A DNA stretch of 64,000 bases from an uncultured Clostridium sp. (GTDB lineage: Bacteria > Bacillota > Clostridia > Lachnospirales > Lachnospiraceae): assembly GCA_946553025.1 (NCBI GenBank), contig CAMNRM010000013.1, positions 1-64,000 on the forward strand. The letters are read 5' to 3'. Below, in pieces: positions 8,459 to 16,413 of this stretch. The position numbers and the translations under genes were made by a program. Under the pieces are notes generated by a model, which was not told the origin of the DNA, ran no database searches, and was given only the letters and a program-made list of their open reading frames with translations. Within the stretch, counting starts at the first letter, position 1. Every line of letters begins with the position of its first letter.

Positions 8459-8902
8459 ATGCGAAAGATAACAATAAATTGGTCTTATCCTATGGATATC
8501 GATAATATCCTGAATGATAGTCGTATGAGTGATATTGGTATCTACTATATCACACGCAATTTTGGGGGTAAGATTTCAGACCTTTATATTGGAAAAACCG
8601 TATACAATTACAAGAGTCGGTTAGAGAGTCATTGGTGGTATTGGCTGGATAATTACAGGGGTAAAAAATATGTCAGGCTGGGTACAATAGTTAAGCCTAA
8701 ATCCATATCTGACGAGAACCTTAAGCAACTTATCAATGACGCAGAAGCAACTCTGATATTCTGCTGTAGGAATCAGTTGGTACATAATACTATGTGTATG
8801 AATAGCTGTAATCCATCTCAGAGGCTCCTTATTTTTAATACTGGGAGGAGGGGTAATATTCCCGCCGAGGTCTACATTCCTGACGATGAGTGGATTGAAT
8901 GA
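8459..8902 (+). CDS. GIY-YIG nuclease-domain protein
   Basis: The protein (147 aa) shows the GIY-YIG core: GIYYI at residues 27-31, LYIGKT at 42-47, an arginine at 54 (SRLESH), and a later acidic residue in DAEATLIF near 97 that fits the metal-binding glutamate. These are the usual catalytic elements of a family of homing, repair and restriction nucleases. No extra DNA-binding domain is evident, so it resembles short stand-alone members. Ribosome binding site GGAGTGAGG. Confidence is high in the fold, low in the biological role. Confidence 0.75.
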   Translation: MRKITINWSYPMDIDNILNDSRMSDIGIYYITRNFGGKISDLYIGKTVYNYKSRLESHWWYWLDNYRGKKYVRLGTIVKPKSISDENLKQLINDAEATLIFCCRNQLVHNTMCMNSCNPSQRLLIFNTGRRGNIPAEVYIPDDEWIE

Positions 8903-8913
8903 TAGTTTCTATT

Positions 8914-8944
8914 AAGGGGGTAACCAGAAATGGTCTGCCCCCTT
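8914..8944. terminator. Bidirectional terminator between convergent genes
   Basis: AAGGGGG (8914-8920) pairs with CCCCCTT (8938-8944), with an inner ACCA/TGGT stem. It lies between the + strand nuclease gene and the - strand gene ending at 8965. T-rich sequence follows on the + strand from about 8945. Confidence 0.65.
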
Positions 8945-8964
8945 GAATTATCTTAGATTTTTCC

Positions 8965-9306
8965 TCAGTCGGAGTAAACTTTTTCACCCAGGCAATCACC
9001 ATTCTTCAGTGATTCTCTGCTATCGTAAAGTCTAATCGTGAGATTTTCAGCGTGTCCATTCATCAGGTCATGTTCCTCTTTGACTTTCTCAAACATTTCA
9101 TCAATATCAAAGTCTTTGACGTTTACGACAACCGAGGTGTAGACGTCCTTGCTGTCATCCCCATGCTGAAAGATCATGGATTGGCAGAATTCAAATTCTC
9201 TTACTTCTGTTTCCAGAGCCGATTCTGCCCTTTGTTTTGCCTGCGTAAGCATGATACCCCCCAAACTTAGCACGATAATGCTCAGTCCTACCAATAATTT
9301 CTTCAT
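8965..9306 (-). CDS. Small membrane-anchored or secreted protein (113 aa)
   Basis: Start set at the ATG (9304-9306) after GAGAGGTG, giving MKKLLVGLSIIVLSLGGIMLT, a signal peptide or anchor over residues 3-22. The rest is charged and acidic, with two Cys-containing motifs (EFCQSM and NGDCLGE). The upstream in-frame extension lacks a site. This is the only minus-strand gene seen in the element after the IS end. It is divergent from the XRE gene and may be controlled by it. Confidence 0.65.
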   Translation of the reverse strand: MKKLLVGLSIIVLSLGGIMLTQAKQRAESALETEVREFEFCQSMIFQHGDDSKDVYTSVVVNVKDFDIDEMFEKVKEEHDLMNGHAENLTIRLYDSRESLKNGDCLGEKVYSD

Positions 9307-9328
9307 TTTCACCTCTCTTTGTGGCGGA

Positions 9329-9412
9329 AAAATATGGTTACAAGTTAATTTTAGCCATATTTTCTCTAAAATACAAGTTCTTTCTCGCATACCCTATAAT
9401 GAAATGTACAAG
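9329..9412. promoter_or_regulatory. Divergent regulatory region of the XRE gene and the 8965 gene
   Basis: AAAATATGG (9329-9337) and CCATATTTT (9355-9363) form a 9-bp perfect inverted repeat. TACAAG occurs three times, at 9339, 9372 and 9407, 33 and 35 bp apart. A -10 TATAAT (9395-9400) faces the XRE gene. These are good candidate operators for autoregulation. Confidence 0.55.
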
Positions 9413-9435
9413 CTATGGGAGAGAGTTGGTGTCAT

Positions 9436-9681
9436 ATGAAGGCTAAGAAGCGATATAATTTCGAGCGTATTGAGATGTTGCGTAAGGATAAGCACTTGAA
9501 TCAGACGGAAATCGCAAAGGCTCTTTCAATCTCTCAGAGGAGCTATTCCCATTATGAGATTGGTGATGTGAACATTCCTCTGGATATCCTTTGTGAGTTG
9601 GCCAGGTTTCACGGCACATCCATTGATTACCTGCTGAATCTCACAGATGAGAGCAAGCCTTACCCGCCGAAAAAAGAGTAG
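9436..9681 (+). CDS. XRE-family transcriptional regulator
   Basis: 81-residue protein that is nearly all helix-turn-helix (HTH_3). LNQTEIAKALSISQRSYSHYE is the HTH and is followed by GDVNIPLDILCELARFHGTSIDYLL, the classic family C-terminal half. ATG 9436 is preferred; an in-frame ATG at 9415 would make the region around GGGAGAG coding rather than the ribosome binding site. Likely binds operators in 9329-9412 and possibly the palindromes at 4986-5016. Probably keeps the element quiescent. Confidence 0.85.
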   Translation: MKAKKRYNFERIEMLRKDKHLNQTEIAKALSISQRSYSHYEIGDVNIPLDILCELARFHGTSIDYLLNLTDESKPYPPKKE

Positions 9682-9718
9682 TCAAGTCTGGAAATGATGG
9701 CCTGATTGCTCTTTTTTA
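9670..9718 (+). terminator. Probable terminator of the XRE gene
   Basis: AAAAAAGAG (9670-9678) pairs with CTCTTTTTT (9709-9717), with TCA/TGA pairing inside. The loop is long, so strength is uncertain. Confidence 0.45.
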
Positions 9719-10110
9719 TTATGGCCAGGGGTGACTTTCATGTCATAGTAAATTATTTTCGCAAGTTAAATTTCTTATTCTGAATGTTTCTTCAAAAAGG
9801 TAATATTTTCTGCTGTTTTCAAGCCCCGAATGGGTATGAACTCCCAAGGGCATCTGTTTATTTCCCAATATGGATTTTAAAAACTGCCAATAGAGGCCAT
9901 CTAAACCCTCAATAAATCCGTCATCAGTTGTAGCTGTGGATTTCTGAGGTATCTTGGGCATTGCTTTGCAGTATGTAGTGGCGCGGAGTTGGGGGTATTA
10001 AGTGAGATGAAAGAAAAAGGGGTCAAACCTGGATATTTTTATTGAGAGTTTTCCGATTATCTGTGGTATCTTCGCAGGAGTAAAAGTTGGGAGGTATTGC
10101 TTCAGGAAAC
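9719..10110. other. Non-coding stretch before the repeat arrays
   Basis: I see no convincing gene. A 72-codon minus-strand frame at 9743-9961 lacks a ribosome binding site. The right part grades into the 20-bp repeats that follow. Confidence 0.4.
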
Positions 10111-10743
10111 GGAAAGGCTTTGAGTGGCTCTGCTTTGTGTCCACTCTGGCAGCTTTGATATAAGTATAGCGGCTCGGATAAGAGTCATGTTACTTGCTTC
10201 TAATTTTTGTATCGCAGTCCTGAGTATAGAGGCTTTGAAACCAGTTTATCTGCTTTGCTTTTTCGTTGGTAATCCCGTGTTGATTTTGGCGGCTTAGAAG
10301 GGAGTTGTTCTTCTTGCCGTTTATTTTATTGTTATAGTTTTGAGCAGATCGGCATTGAAATGAGTTGTGTTATTTCGTATTCTTGCAGGCATCGTTGTTA
10401 TGAGTATTGTGGCTTAGTAGGGGGCTTCTCTGCTGACTGCCAACTTTAGAATCGTGGTTTTGAATAGAGTAATCTCATCATGAGTTATTATGTGTTGTAC
10501 ACTCTTAGGTTTGCTTGTAATGAGTCGCTCCATTGACTGCCGATTTTAGAATCGTGGTTTTAAGTAAAACAACTGTGGTACGAGTTATTGTGCTTCGTGT
10601 TCACTTAGGTATGACTGCTGCGATTATTGTGGCTTTCATGGGAGTTGTTCTATCGGCTGCTTAGTTTAGATTTATAGCCTTAAGTGCAGCAGATGCGTGG
10701 GGAGATTTTCTGCTTGTTTCTTACCCAGGTATCGTAAGTTAAG
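10111..10743. repeat. Degenerate 60-bp tandem array built of 20-bp subunits
   Basis: About ten units with period exactly 60 bp. Unit starts are near 10171, 10231, 10291, 10351, 10411, 10471, 10571, 10631 and 10691, typically beginning GGCTTNGAA and followed by GAGTTNTTC. Each unit divides into three 20-bp subunits (GGCTT..., TGCTT..., ATCGT... types). Many carry TGAGT at positions 11-15. Between 10531 and 10570 exactly one 20-bp subunit is missing, showing that 20 bp is the basic unit. No frame stays open throughout, so it is non-coding as it stands. Confidence 0.8.
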
Positions 10744-10809
10744 TTTTTCAATGCCTTATAAAATGGCTCAGTTTAACATACGTTTTTGAGTTGGGTATAT
10801 TTCTTTGGT

Positions 10810-11235
10810 ATTTTCTGCATTTTCTGTTGGCTTCACTGCGGTTACTGTATTTATCACTGCATTTTAAAGCAGTTTCACTGCCGCAATTGTATATTCACCG
10901 CATTTTCTGCTGGCTTCACTTCACGAATTGTAATATCTGCTTCAGTATCAGAAAGATTAACCACAGTATTTGCTATATTAACATTAAGGCAGAGAAGTTT
11001 CCCCTCAAAGGCTGTAGTTTTCACTGACAGTATTCGTAGATTCACTTCATATTCTGGCAGCTTAACCTCATTAGTTATCAGTTTCACTGGCAGAGTTAGT
11101 GATCTCACCTCAAGAGAAGAAAAACTAACCTCATCTACCGGCAGTCTAATTTCATTTATTATAAATCCCACCTTTAATATTTATATCTTAACTTCAGTAG
11201 TATGAAATTTCACTGACTGAATTTGTGTTTTTTCA
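10810..11235. repeat. Degenerate 21-bp tandem array (about 20 units)
   Basis: Units begin close to NTTCACTTCA and tend to end in AG, with period 21 bp and only one 20-bp unit (near 10873). Good examples start at 11019 (TTTCACTGACAG), 11082 (TTTCACTGGCAG) and 11208 (TTTCACTGACTG). On the minus strand, 10875-11171 stays open and reads as 7-residue repeats of the form xxEVxLx (TNEVKLP, EYEVNLR, IREVKPA). The repeat continues upstream past an in-frame TAA, so translation is doubtful. Confidence 0.8.
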
Positions 11236-11315
11236 TGGCTTTGTTTGGGGACTGATCTCGATTATATACATTAGTACGAAAATTGTATATTTCTTTGCAG
11301 AGGAGGTTGTTTTAT

Positions 11316-12341
11316 ATGAGTATTCAGAAGAACAAAGAATTGTGTAATGCGACAGAGTTTGCGGCTAAGTGCGGTGTATCCTTGCATACCATATTGGACT
11401 GGGTAAGCAAGGGTAAGATTACCCCGGAGGTTGCAGCAGGCGGGAGGTCATACTTTGGAGAGAGTTCTTATGCCCAGGTACAGGCTTTACTTTTAAAGAG
11501 AAAGAATCCAGTTGCCTATCTTGCTGTTCTTGTAGCTAATGATGAGGATGAGCTTGCTGAGAAGAGGGCAGCTTGGGAAAAGTTGCAGAAAGAGGTTTTG
11601 CCAAGGGGTGAGCAGATAACAGGTCTTAAAGAGTTCCTGCGTACTTTGGATAATGCACAGCCGGTTGTTGATGACGCAATATCCAAGAAACTCCGTAGTG
11701 ACCTTGCAAGACAAGCGTCTGATGCTTTCCAGAGCAGTGTTTTTGAGCGTATCAAGAATATCTATAATACTTGTGAGAAGGCTATGGAACTGCCGACAAA
11801 GTTCTTTATTTCTATGATATTAGGTGAGGATACCGATGAGGGAGAGTTAAACTTGTACAATAGTTTTTCTTTGGGGTCATCTTTTTCTCCAGCTAGACAG
11901 GCAGAAAGCTGTAAAGAGGAGTTTAGGAAGATTATGACCAGGTATGGCTACTTTAATGCCATAAAGTTAAGAGGCTTGAGCATGGGTGATGTATTTAGGT
12001 CAGGGGTAAGTCTGTTGGCAGCTGAGAATATGCCCATTGATTTTAACCAGCCAGCAGCCAGAAGTTTATACAATACGCAGGCCAGTCAGGTTCGGGGTAA
12101 AGCTAAGAAATCCTTTGTGGCCCAGATAGCCAGCAGGGGTTATTTCACAGTGATTGAGGCAGTTGGTTCTTTAACCAAGGAGCAAGAGGATTTTATCACT
12201 AATGCCATTCTTGACGGCGATTATACGTCCATTTACTTCAGTAGTCGTAATATTGTGAGTAATGAGTCCTTGCGTGATATTGGTTCTGCTGTGAGGGTTG
12301 CTGATATGAAGTTTATCGTAGCAGATGAAGCAAACGAGTAG
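11316..12341 (+). CDS. MerR-like helix-turn-helix protein with long C-terminal domain
   Basis: Start at ATG 11316 (MSIQKNKELC) after AGAGGAGG, giving 341 residues. Residues 8-60 form a MerR/excisionase-type winged helix (NATEFAAKCGVSLHTILDWVSKGKITPE, then GGRSYFGESSYAQVQALL). The remaining 280 residues are mostly helical and unrecognised. It sits between the 21-bp array and three HNH genes. A smaller protein with the same HTH type precedes another HNH gene at 22471. It may bind the arrays or regulate or guide the HNH proteins; that is inference. Confidence 0.7.
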   Translation: MSIQKNKELCNATEFAAKCGVSLHTILDWVSKGKITPEVAAGGRSYFGESSYAQVQALLLKRKNPVAYLAVLVANDEDELAEKRAAWEKLQKEVLPRGEQITGLKEFLRTLDNAQPVVDDAISKKLRSDLARQASDAFQSSVFERIKNIYNTCEKAMELPTKFFISMILGEDTDEGELNLYNSFSLGSSFSPARQAESCKEEFRKIMTRYGYFNAIKLRGLSMGDVFRSGVSLLAAENMPIDFNQPAARSLYNTQASQVRGKAKKSFVAQIASRGYFTVIEAVGSLTKEQEDFITNAILDGDYTSIYFSSRNIVSNESLRDIGSAVRVADMKFIVADEANE

Positions 12342-12390
12342 TGTATACTCCAATATTATCTTGAAGAGAAGGGCAAAGGAGGCTGGTTTT

Positions 12391-13161
12391 ATGGTGAAGA
12401 GTCATGAGGATTATCCCACGGGTATTTCAAAGGTGATTTTGTCACCAACAAGTATGTTCCCGGAGGGTAAGAATTTCTTTTATGTTGATACAGAAGATTT
12501 AGACCTGGTGTACAGGTTAAAGAATTGTAAGTTTTATGGTGATTGGAATACCCATGCTTATCCGGCTGGAGCCAGGTTGTATCGCGCAATTATAGAGAGG
12601 CATACAAGGCTTGTTCCTGATATCGTTGACCATATTAACGGAGTGAGTATTGATAATACTTCAAGAAATCTTAAGTCGGTAACAAAATTACAGAATCGCA
12701 GGAATAGGCCGTGGAGAGGTTATAAGCTCTGTCATGGCAGTGGGTTTGTGTTCTGTAATACGTTATCAGAAGACAGTCTTGAGGCATCATATTGCAAGAC
12801 TTTTGCACGAGAAGATGAAGTAGTCCTCAGCAGGATGGAGTTTGAAAGTAGGTATTGGACTGATTATGGGTACGACTTTTTATCAGATAGAAGAGGAGAG
12901 CTTGATATTATCAGTATGGAATATGAGGGTAAGCTCTCGCATGAAGAAGCTACCCTTATGCACGTAATGCGGAGAGCTAAAAACAATGCCTGGTATGTTT
13001 TGCGATACAATCTTTCTGGGTATTTTAAGGAACACGGTATACCGGAGCCAGGGTACTGCTTGAATGAGTCTAATAGAATGTGTGATCTTGAGAAGGGTAT
13101 TCTATTATGTCCTTTGGCTAAGGAGGGGAATTTTTATGGTGATAGAGTATCATGTCTTTGA
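12391..13161 (+). CDS. HNH endonuclease-like protein, paralog 1
   Basis: Start at ATG 12391 after AAAGGAGG; 256 residues. N-terminal third: ISKVILSPTSMFPEGKNFFYVD. An HNH core follows near residues 85-115 (DHINGVSIDNTSRNLKSV ... NRRNR), with the general-base His in DHINGV and the Asn-rich second half of HNH_3 homing-type nucleases. The C-terminal half (FLSDRRGELDII, HVMRRAKNNAWYVLRYNL) is shared with paralogs 2-4 and is specific to this set. Unlike them it reads past LLCPLA into the next gene, adding about 14 residues, so its original stop appears lost. Overlaps paralog 2 by 26 bp. Confidence 0.75.
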   Translation: MVKSHEDYPTGISKVILSPTSMFPEGKNFFYVDTEDLDLVYRLKNCKFYGDWNTHAYPAGARLYRAIIERHTRLVPDIVDHINGVSIDNTSRNLKSVTKLQNRRNRPWRGYKLCHGSGFVFCNTLSEDSLEASYCKTFAREDEVVLSRMEFESRYWTDYGYDFLSDRRGELDIISMEYEGKLSHEEATLMHVMRRAKNNAWYVLRYNLSGYFKEHGIPEPGYCLNESNRMCDLEKGILLCPLAKEGNFYGDRVSCL

Positions 13162-13873
13162 CACGGGTATCGCAAAAGTCATTTTAAAGCCGACCGAGAA
13201 GTTTCCAGAGGGCAAGAATTACTTTTATGTCGATGCAGATGATTTACCTTTGGTGATGCAGACTGATAATTGCGAGTTGACTGGTAGTTGGGATAAATGT
13301 GCCTACCCCGGTTCACAGTTGTATCGTAAGATAGTTAGAAAACATATAGGGCAAAAGCCAGAGTATGTCGATCATGCTAACGGAGTAGGTATCGATAATA
13401 CCTCAAGAAATCTTAATTCTGTTACAGCATGTGAAAATTCCAGAAACAGAGTGTATAGAGGATATTGGATTTCGGGTGATAATTTTGCTTTTGAGGGGTT
13501 AGTACGTTATTATAGTAAGTTTGGTGCGTATACTCGCAGCCGTGTCATAACCTATCCATATGAGCATGAGGCAGCCTTTCACAGAAAGGAATTTGAGGAT
13601 GATTATTACTCAAGCTATAACTATAATTTTTTCTTGGACAGAAGAGGAGAGTTAGACATTGTCGAGTTGGAGTACAGTGGACAGATTTCACGTGAAGAAG
13701 CCACCTTTATGCATGTAATGCGGAAGGCTAAAGATAATGCTTGGTATGTATGGCGTTACCATTTATTCGAGTATTTCAAGAAGTACGATATCCCGATACC
13801 AGGGTATAAATTAAATGAGAAGAATAGAATGGTTGACGTGGAAACCGGGGCCATTTTGTGTCCCTTTGGGTAA
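13136..13873 (+). CDS. HNH endonuclease-like protein, paralog 2
   Basis: Begins at ATG 13136 after AAGGAGGGG (MVIEYHVFDTGIAKVILKP), 245 residues. Same architecture as its neighbours. The HNH core reads DHANGVGIDNTSRNLNSV, where Ile after the catalytic His is Ala; the His and Asn residues are kept. C-terminal block LDRRGELDIVELEYSGQIS and HVMRKAKDNAWYVWRYHL. Ends LCPFG just before paralog 3. Confidence 0.75.
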   Translation: MVIEYHVFDTGIAKVILKPTEKFPEGKNYFYVDADDLPLVMQTDNCELTGSWDKCAYPGSQLYRKIVRKHIGQKPEYVDHANGVGIDNTSRNLNSVTACENSRNRVYRGYWISGDNFAFEGLVRYYSKFGAYTRSRVITYPYEHEAAFHRKEFEDDYYSSYNYNFFLDRRGELDIVELEYSGQISREEATFMHVMRKAKDNAWYVWRYHLFEYFKKYDIPIPGYKLNEKNRMVDVETGAILCPFG

Positions 13874-13888
13874 AGAGGGGGCGGTTTT

Positions 13889-14644
13889 ATGGTGATAGGT
13901 TATCATCGTTTTGATACTGGAATCGCAAAAGTAATTTTAAAGCCAACAGAAAAGTTTCCAGATGGTAAGAATTACTTTTATGTTGATGCAGACGATTTAC
14001 ATTTGGTCATGGAAAGGGAGTCTTGTAGTTTGTCAGGTAATTGGGACAAGTGTGCTTATGTTGAACCAAGGTTGCATCGTAGGATAGCTGAAAAGCATCA
14101 TATGCTCGATGGGTGCTATCCTATTGACCATATCAATGGTGTGGGTATTGATAATACATCAAGAAATCTCAGACCTGTATCGCCAGTCGATAATGGGAGA
14201 AATACGGTACAAAGGGGGTATCGTGTTAGTGGCAAGGACAGATTTTCTTTTCGGGAACCAGAGCTAGAGCCTTATTTTCTCTATGGGAGAACACGTTATC
14301 GCAAGGTGACGCATCGTTCTTTGTTGTATGAGAGGGAGGATTTGGTGGCATATCACAGAAAGGTTTGGGAGGATAAGTGGTGGAAAATCAGGTATGATTT
14401 CTTGTTAGACAGGCGGGGAGACCTTGATATTATTGAGTTGGAGTACAGTGGACAAATTTCAAATGAAGAAGCTATTTTTAGGCATGTAATGCGAAAGGCT
14501 AAGAATAATGCCTGGTATGTGTTGCGGTATCACTTATATGGGTATTTTGATAAGTATGGTATAGACATACCAGAGTATGATTTAAATGAGGAGCGCAGAA
14601 TGGTTGATGTGAAAACTGGAAACATCTTGTGTCCTTTGGGGTGA
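13889..14644 (+). CDS. HNH endonuclease-like protein, paralog 3
   Basis: 251 residues from ATG 13889 after AGAGGGGGCGG. N-terminus MVIGYHRFDTGIAKVILKP matches paralog 2 closely. HNH core DHINGVGIDNTSRNLRPV ... NGRNT. C-terminal block LDRRGDLDIIELEYSGQIS ... HVMRKAKNNAWYVLRYHL. Paralogs 2 and 3 share more with each other than with 1, implying stepwise tandem duplication. No gene follows for about 1 kb, where the third repeat array lies. Confidence 0.75.
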   Translation: MVIGYHRFDTGIAKVILKPTEKFPDGKNYFYVDADDLHLVMERESCSLSGNWDKCAYVEPRLHRRIAEKHHMLDGCYPIDHINGVGIDNTSRNLRPVSPVDNGRNTVQRGYRVSGKDRFSFREPELEPYFLYGRTRYRKVTHRSLLYEREDLVAYHRKVWEDKWWKIRYDFLLDRRGDLDIIELEYSGQISNEEAIFRHVMRKAKNNAWYVLRYHLYGYFDKYGIDIPEYDLNEERRMVDVKTGNILCPLG

Positions 14645-15041
14645 GCGAGTGGTGAAGTTTTTATCGGTTTTGAATGGGGATATTTTCTTTGAGATGAAAT
14701 TTGCAGATACGGTCAGTTTGATTGAAATATATTTTTTACAAAGATTTTTGATGGTTACGCCTGATTGAAAAATGGGAGCTGGTTTCAGGCAATCTCCGTT
14801 ATGGGGGCTGAAAAGTGCCACTGTAGCGTGGTTTTTGGGCGGTTTTGAAAAAATAGAAAAGGGGTCAGCGATTGAAAACGGGATTTTTTTCGGTATTTCC
14901 CACGAATTGATATGGGGTAATGGTTTGTGCATACATAGGGCCAGTTGAATGTGTTTATCTTCTTTAGTTGTTTCGCTGCATGGAGATACAGACAGTGGTT
15001 GTACGAGGGGGTATGAGCTGCAGGATATGGAAAAGCGTCTT
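14645..15041. other. Non-coding stretch between HNH genes and third array
   Basis: AT-rich with no frame that has a ribosome binding site. I see no clear terminator or repeat here; TTTTTGGGCGG and TTTTTCGG-type words give weak hairpins only. Confidence 0.4.
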
Positions 15042-15480
15042 GATTTAAGCGGCGGTGTTACGAGTGGGGAGGCACTGTTGTGGATTGCTCTTGGGTATGG
15101 TAAGTCTGTTAAAGGAGCATTAGCTGTTTAAAAGTGTCGTGACTTAAGCAGCAGTGTCATGAGTCCTTCTTTTCTACGCTCATTCTGGCAGCTGTGTGAG
15201 GAGTTTCATAGTGTCATGATAGCCATGAGCGTTGTGACTTAAGCAGCAGTGTCATGAGTCCTTCTTTTCCACGCTCATTCTGGTAGCTGTGTAAGGAGTT
15301 TCATGGTGGCATGACAGACGTAAGCGTCATGATTTAAGCAGCGGTGTTGTGAGTCTTTCTCTAGTATGCCCACCGGATCAGGAGTATGGAAAGTTAGGTG
15401 ACGGTAGTACAAGTTTTTCTTTTATGCTTACAGAAAAGCTGTCTGGAATACACCTGGGTATTGGCGGCAGGAGTGTTTCT
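15042..15480. repeat. Third array, 95-99 bp direct repeats related to the 60-bp array
   Basis: Units starting GAYTTAAGC(A/G)GC lie at 15042, 15141, 15236 and 15331, with spacings 99, 95 and 95. The 15141 and 15236 copies are nearly identical for about 75 bp; the others are degenerate. Weaker matches continue near 15392 and 15457. The head (TTAAGCAGCAGTG then TGAGTCCTTCT) resembles the unit at 10681-10710. A 95-bp period is not a multiple of three, which argues against coding. Confidence 0.75.
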
Positions 15481-15636
15481 TCTATGTAAATAGGGTATCG
15501 GGGATACTCTCTAAGGCAGTGCCACTACCAGGTCGATTGCAGCACAACCACCAAATAACAGCTGTCTTTTTGTGCATATGGACACTTTCAATTGTATTGT
15601 TTTAGAGTTATCATCACCAGGATTGGAGGTGATATT

Positions 15637-16017
15637 GTGGCTATCACAAGGTTTAGTCCTTATAAAAGAGAAGAGGAAATTATTGAAAAGCTAGAAAAGG
15701 TGCAGGGCGGTAAATGGGAGCAATTAATAAGCATATCGGGTATCCTGGCTGATATAAAGCGGGAATCAGGCAGGTGGACAGTTGCGTTCCTATTAAAATG
15801 GCTGTATAGGGACAGCATGGATGACCTGAAAAGGGACATGGCTTTGCTCGCTGTGACAGGGGATGAGGCTGTGTGTCCACCCGTGAATAAGTATGCGGTG
15901 CTTTCAGCTCTCTGGCCAGCTATTTCCATGCTTTCTGTCATTGATGACGGCTTTTTCCCGCTGGCGCAGAATATGCAGACAAATGCCGGAGATTTCTACC
16001 AAAACGAAAGAATATAA
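15637..16017 (+). CDS. Hypothetical protein (126 aa) with GTG start
   Basis: GTG at 15637 follows TTGGAGGTGAT; no ATG fits. Soluble, helical (REEEIIEKLEKVQGGKWEQL), no known motif. The C-terminal part contains CPPVNKYAVLSALWPAISMLSVID. It stands alone between the third array and a terminator. Confidence 0.6.
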   Translation: MAITRFSPYKREEEIIEKLEKVQGGKWEQLISISGILADIKRESGRWTVAFLLKWLYRDSMDDLKRDMALLAVTGDEAVCPPVNKYAVLSALWPAISMLSVIDDGFFPLAQNMQTNAGDFYQNERI

Positions 16018-16035
16018 GAAGAAACTATTGATTTG

Positions 16036-16067
16036 CAGCAGTTCCAACAAAGGGGCTGCTGTTTTTT
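16036..16067 (+). terminator. Rho-independent terminator
   Basis: CAGCAGTTCC (16036-16045) pairs with GGGGCTGCTG (16052-16061) around a short loop, then TTTTTT. It follows the gene ending at 16017. Confidence 0.9.
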
Positions 16068-16259
16068 GTTGCAGATTGGACAGTTTACTTTTGCCGGATA
16101 CAGAGCTAACATGGGACACCACCGGGGGTCGGATAACAGCGGTTTTTTGTCGGAACGTTCTGAAAGGCCCACATTTGTGGTTTTTGTGGCCGATGGGGAA
16201 ATGTTCGAGGGACTCCAGAAAAATGCCACACAGGGCATTCTGTGGGGTCATGATTTTCC

Positions 16260-16380
16260 GGTCTGGGAGGTCGTATTTTCTATATTTATCGACCTTTGGC
16301 TTAAAACCGGGCTTTTTGGAAGGTCTTGGTATTTCACGGTATTTAATCCGACCTTTTTGGCGAGATTATACGACTTTTGG
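16260..16380. other. Cluster of short repeats upstream of the tyrosine recombinase
   Basis: AGGTCG (16268-16273) and CGACCT (16290-16295) form an inverted pair. CGACCTTTGGC (16290), CGACCTTTTTGGC (16349) and CGACTTTTGG (16371) are direct copies. This fits possible recombinase sites or an operator, but the words are short and no cross-over site is defined. Confidence 0.35.
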
Positions 16381-16413
16381 TGAAATAGTTCACGGAGGAG
16401 GTGAGTTGGTTTT

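Noticed and set aside
9743-9961. Minus-strand frame of 72 codons
   Set aside because: No ribosome binding site before its ATG, no recognisable motif, and it lies in a region otherwise non-coding.
10786-11205. Plus-strand frame of 139 codons over the 21-bp array
   Set aside because: Lacks a ribosome binding site and its translation merely follows the repeat; open frames of this kind arise because the period is a multiple of three.
10111-11235. CRISPR array interpretation of the repeats
   Set aside because: Units are contiguous and degenerate, with no constant repeat alternating with unique spacers, and no cas genes are nearby.
14949-15131. Short plus-strand frame at the edge of the third array
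   Set aside because: No ribosome binding site and part of it is repeat sequence.
15904-16251. Frames overlapping the 15637 gene and its terminator
   Set aside because: They cross a strong terminator and have no start signal; they are shadows of the true gene and intergenic hairpins.
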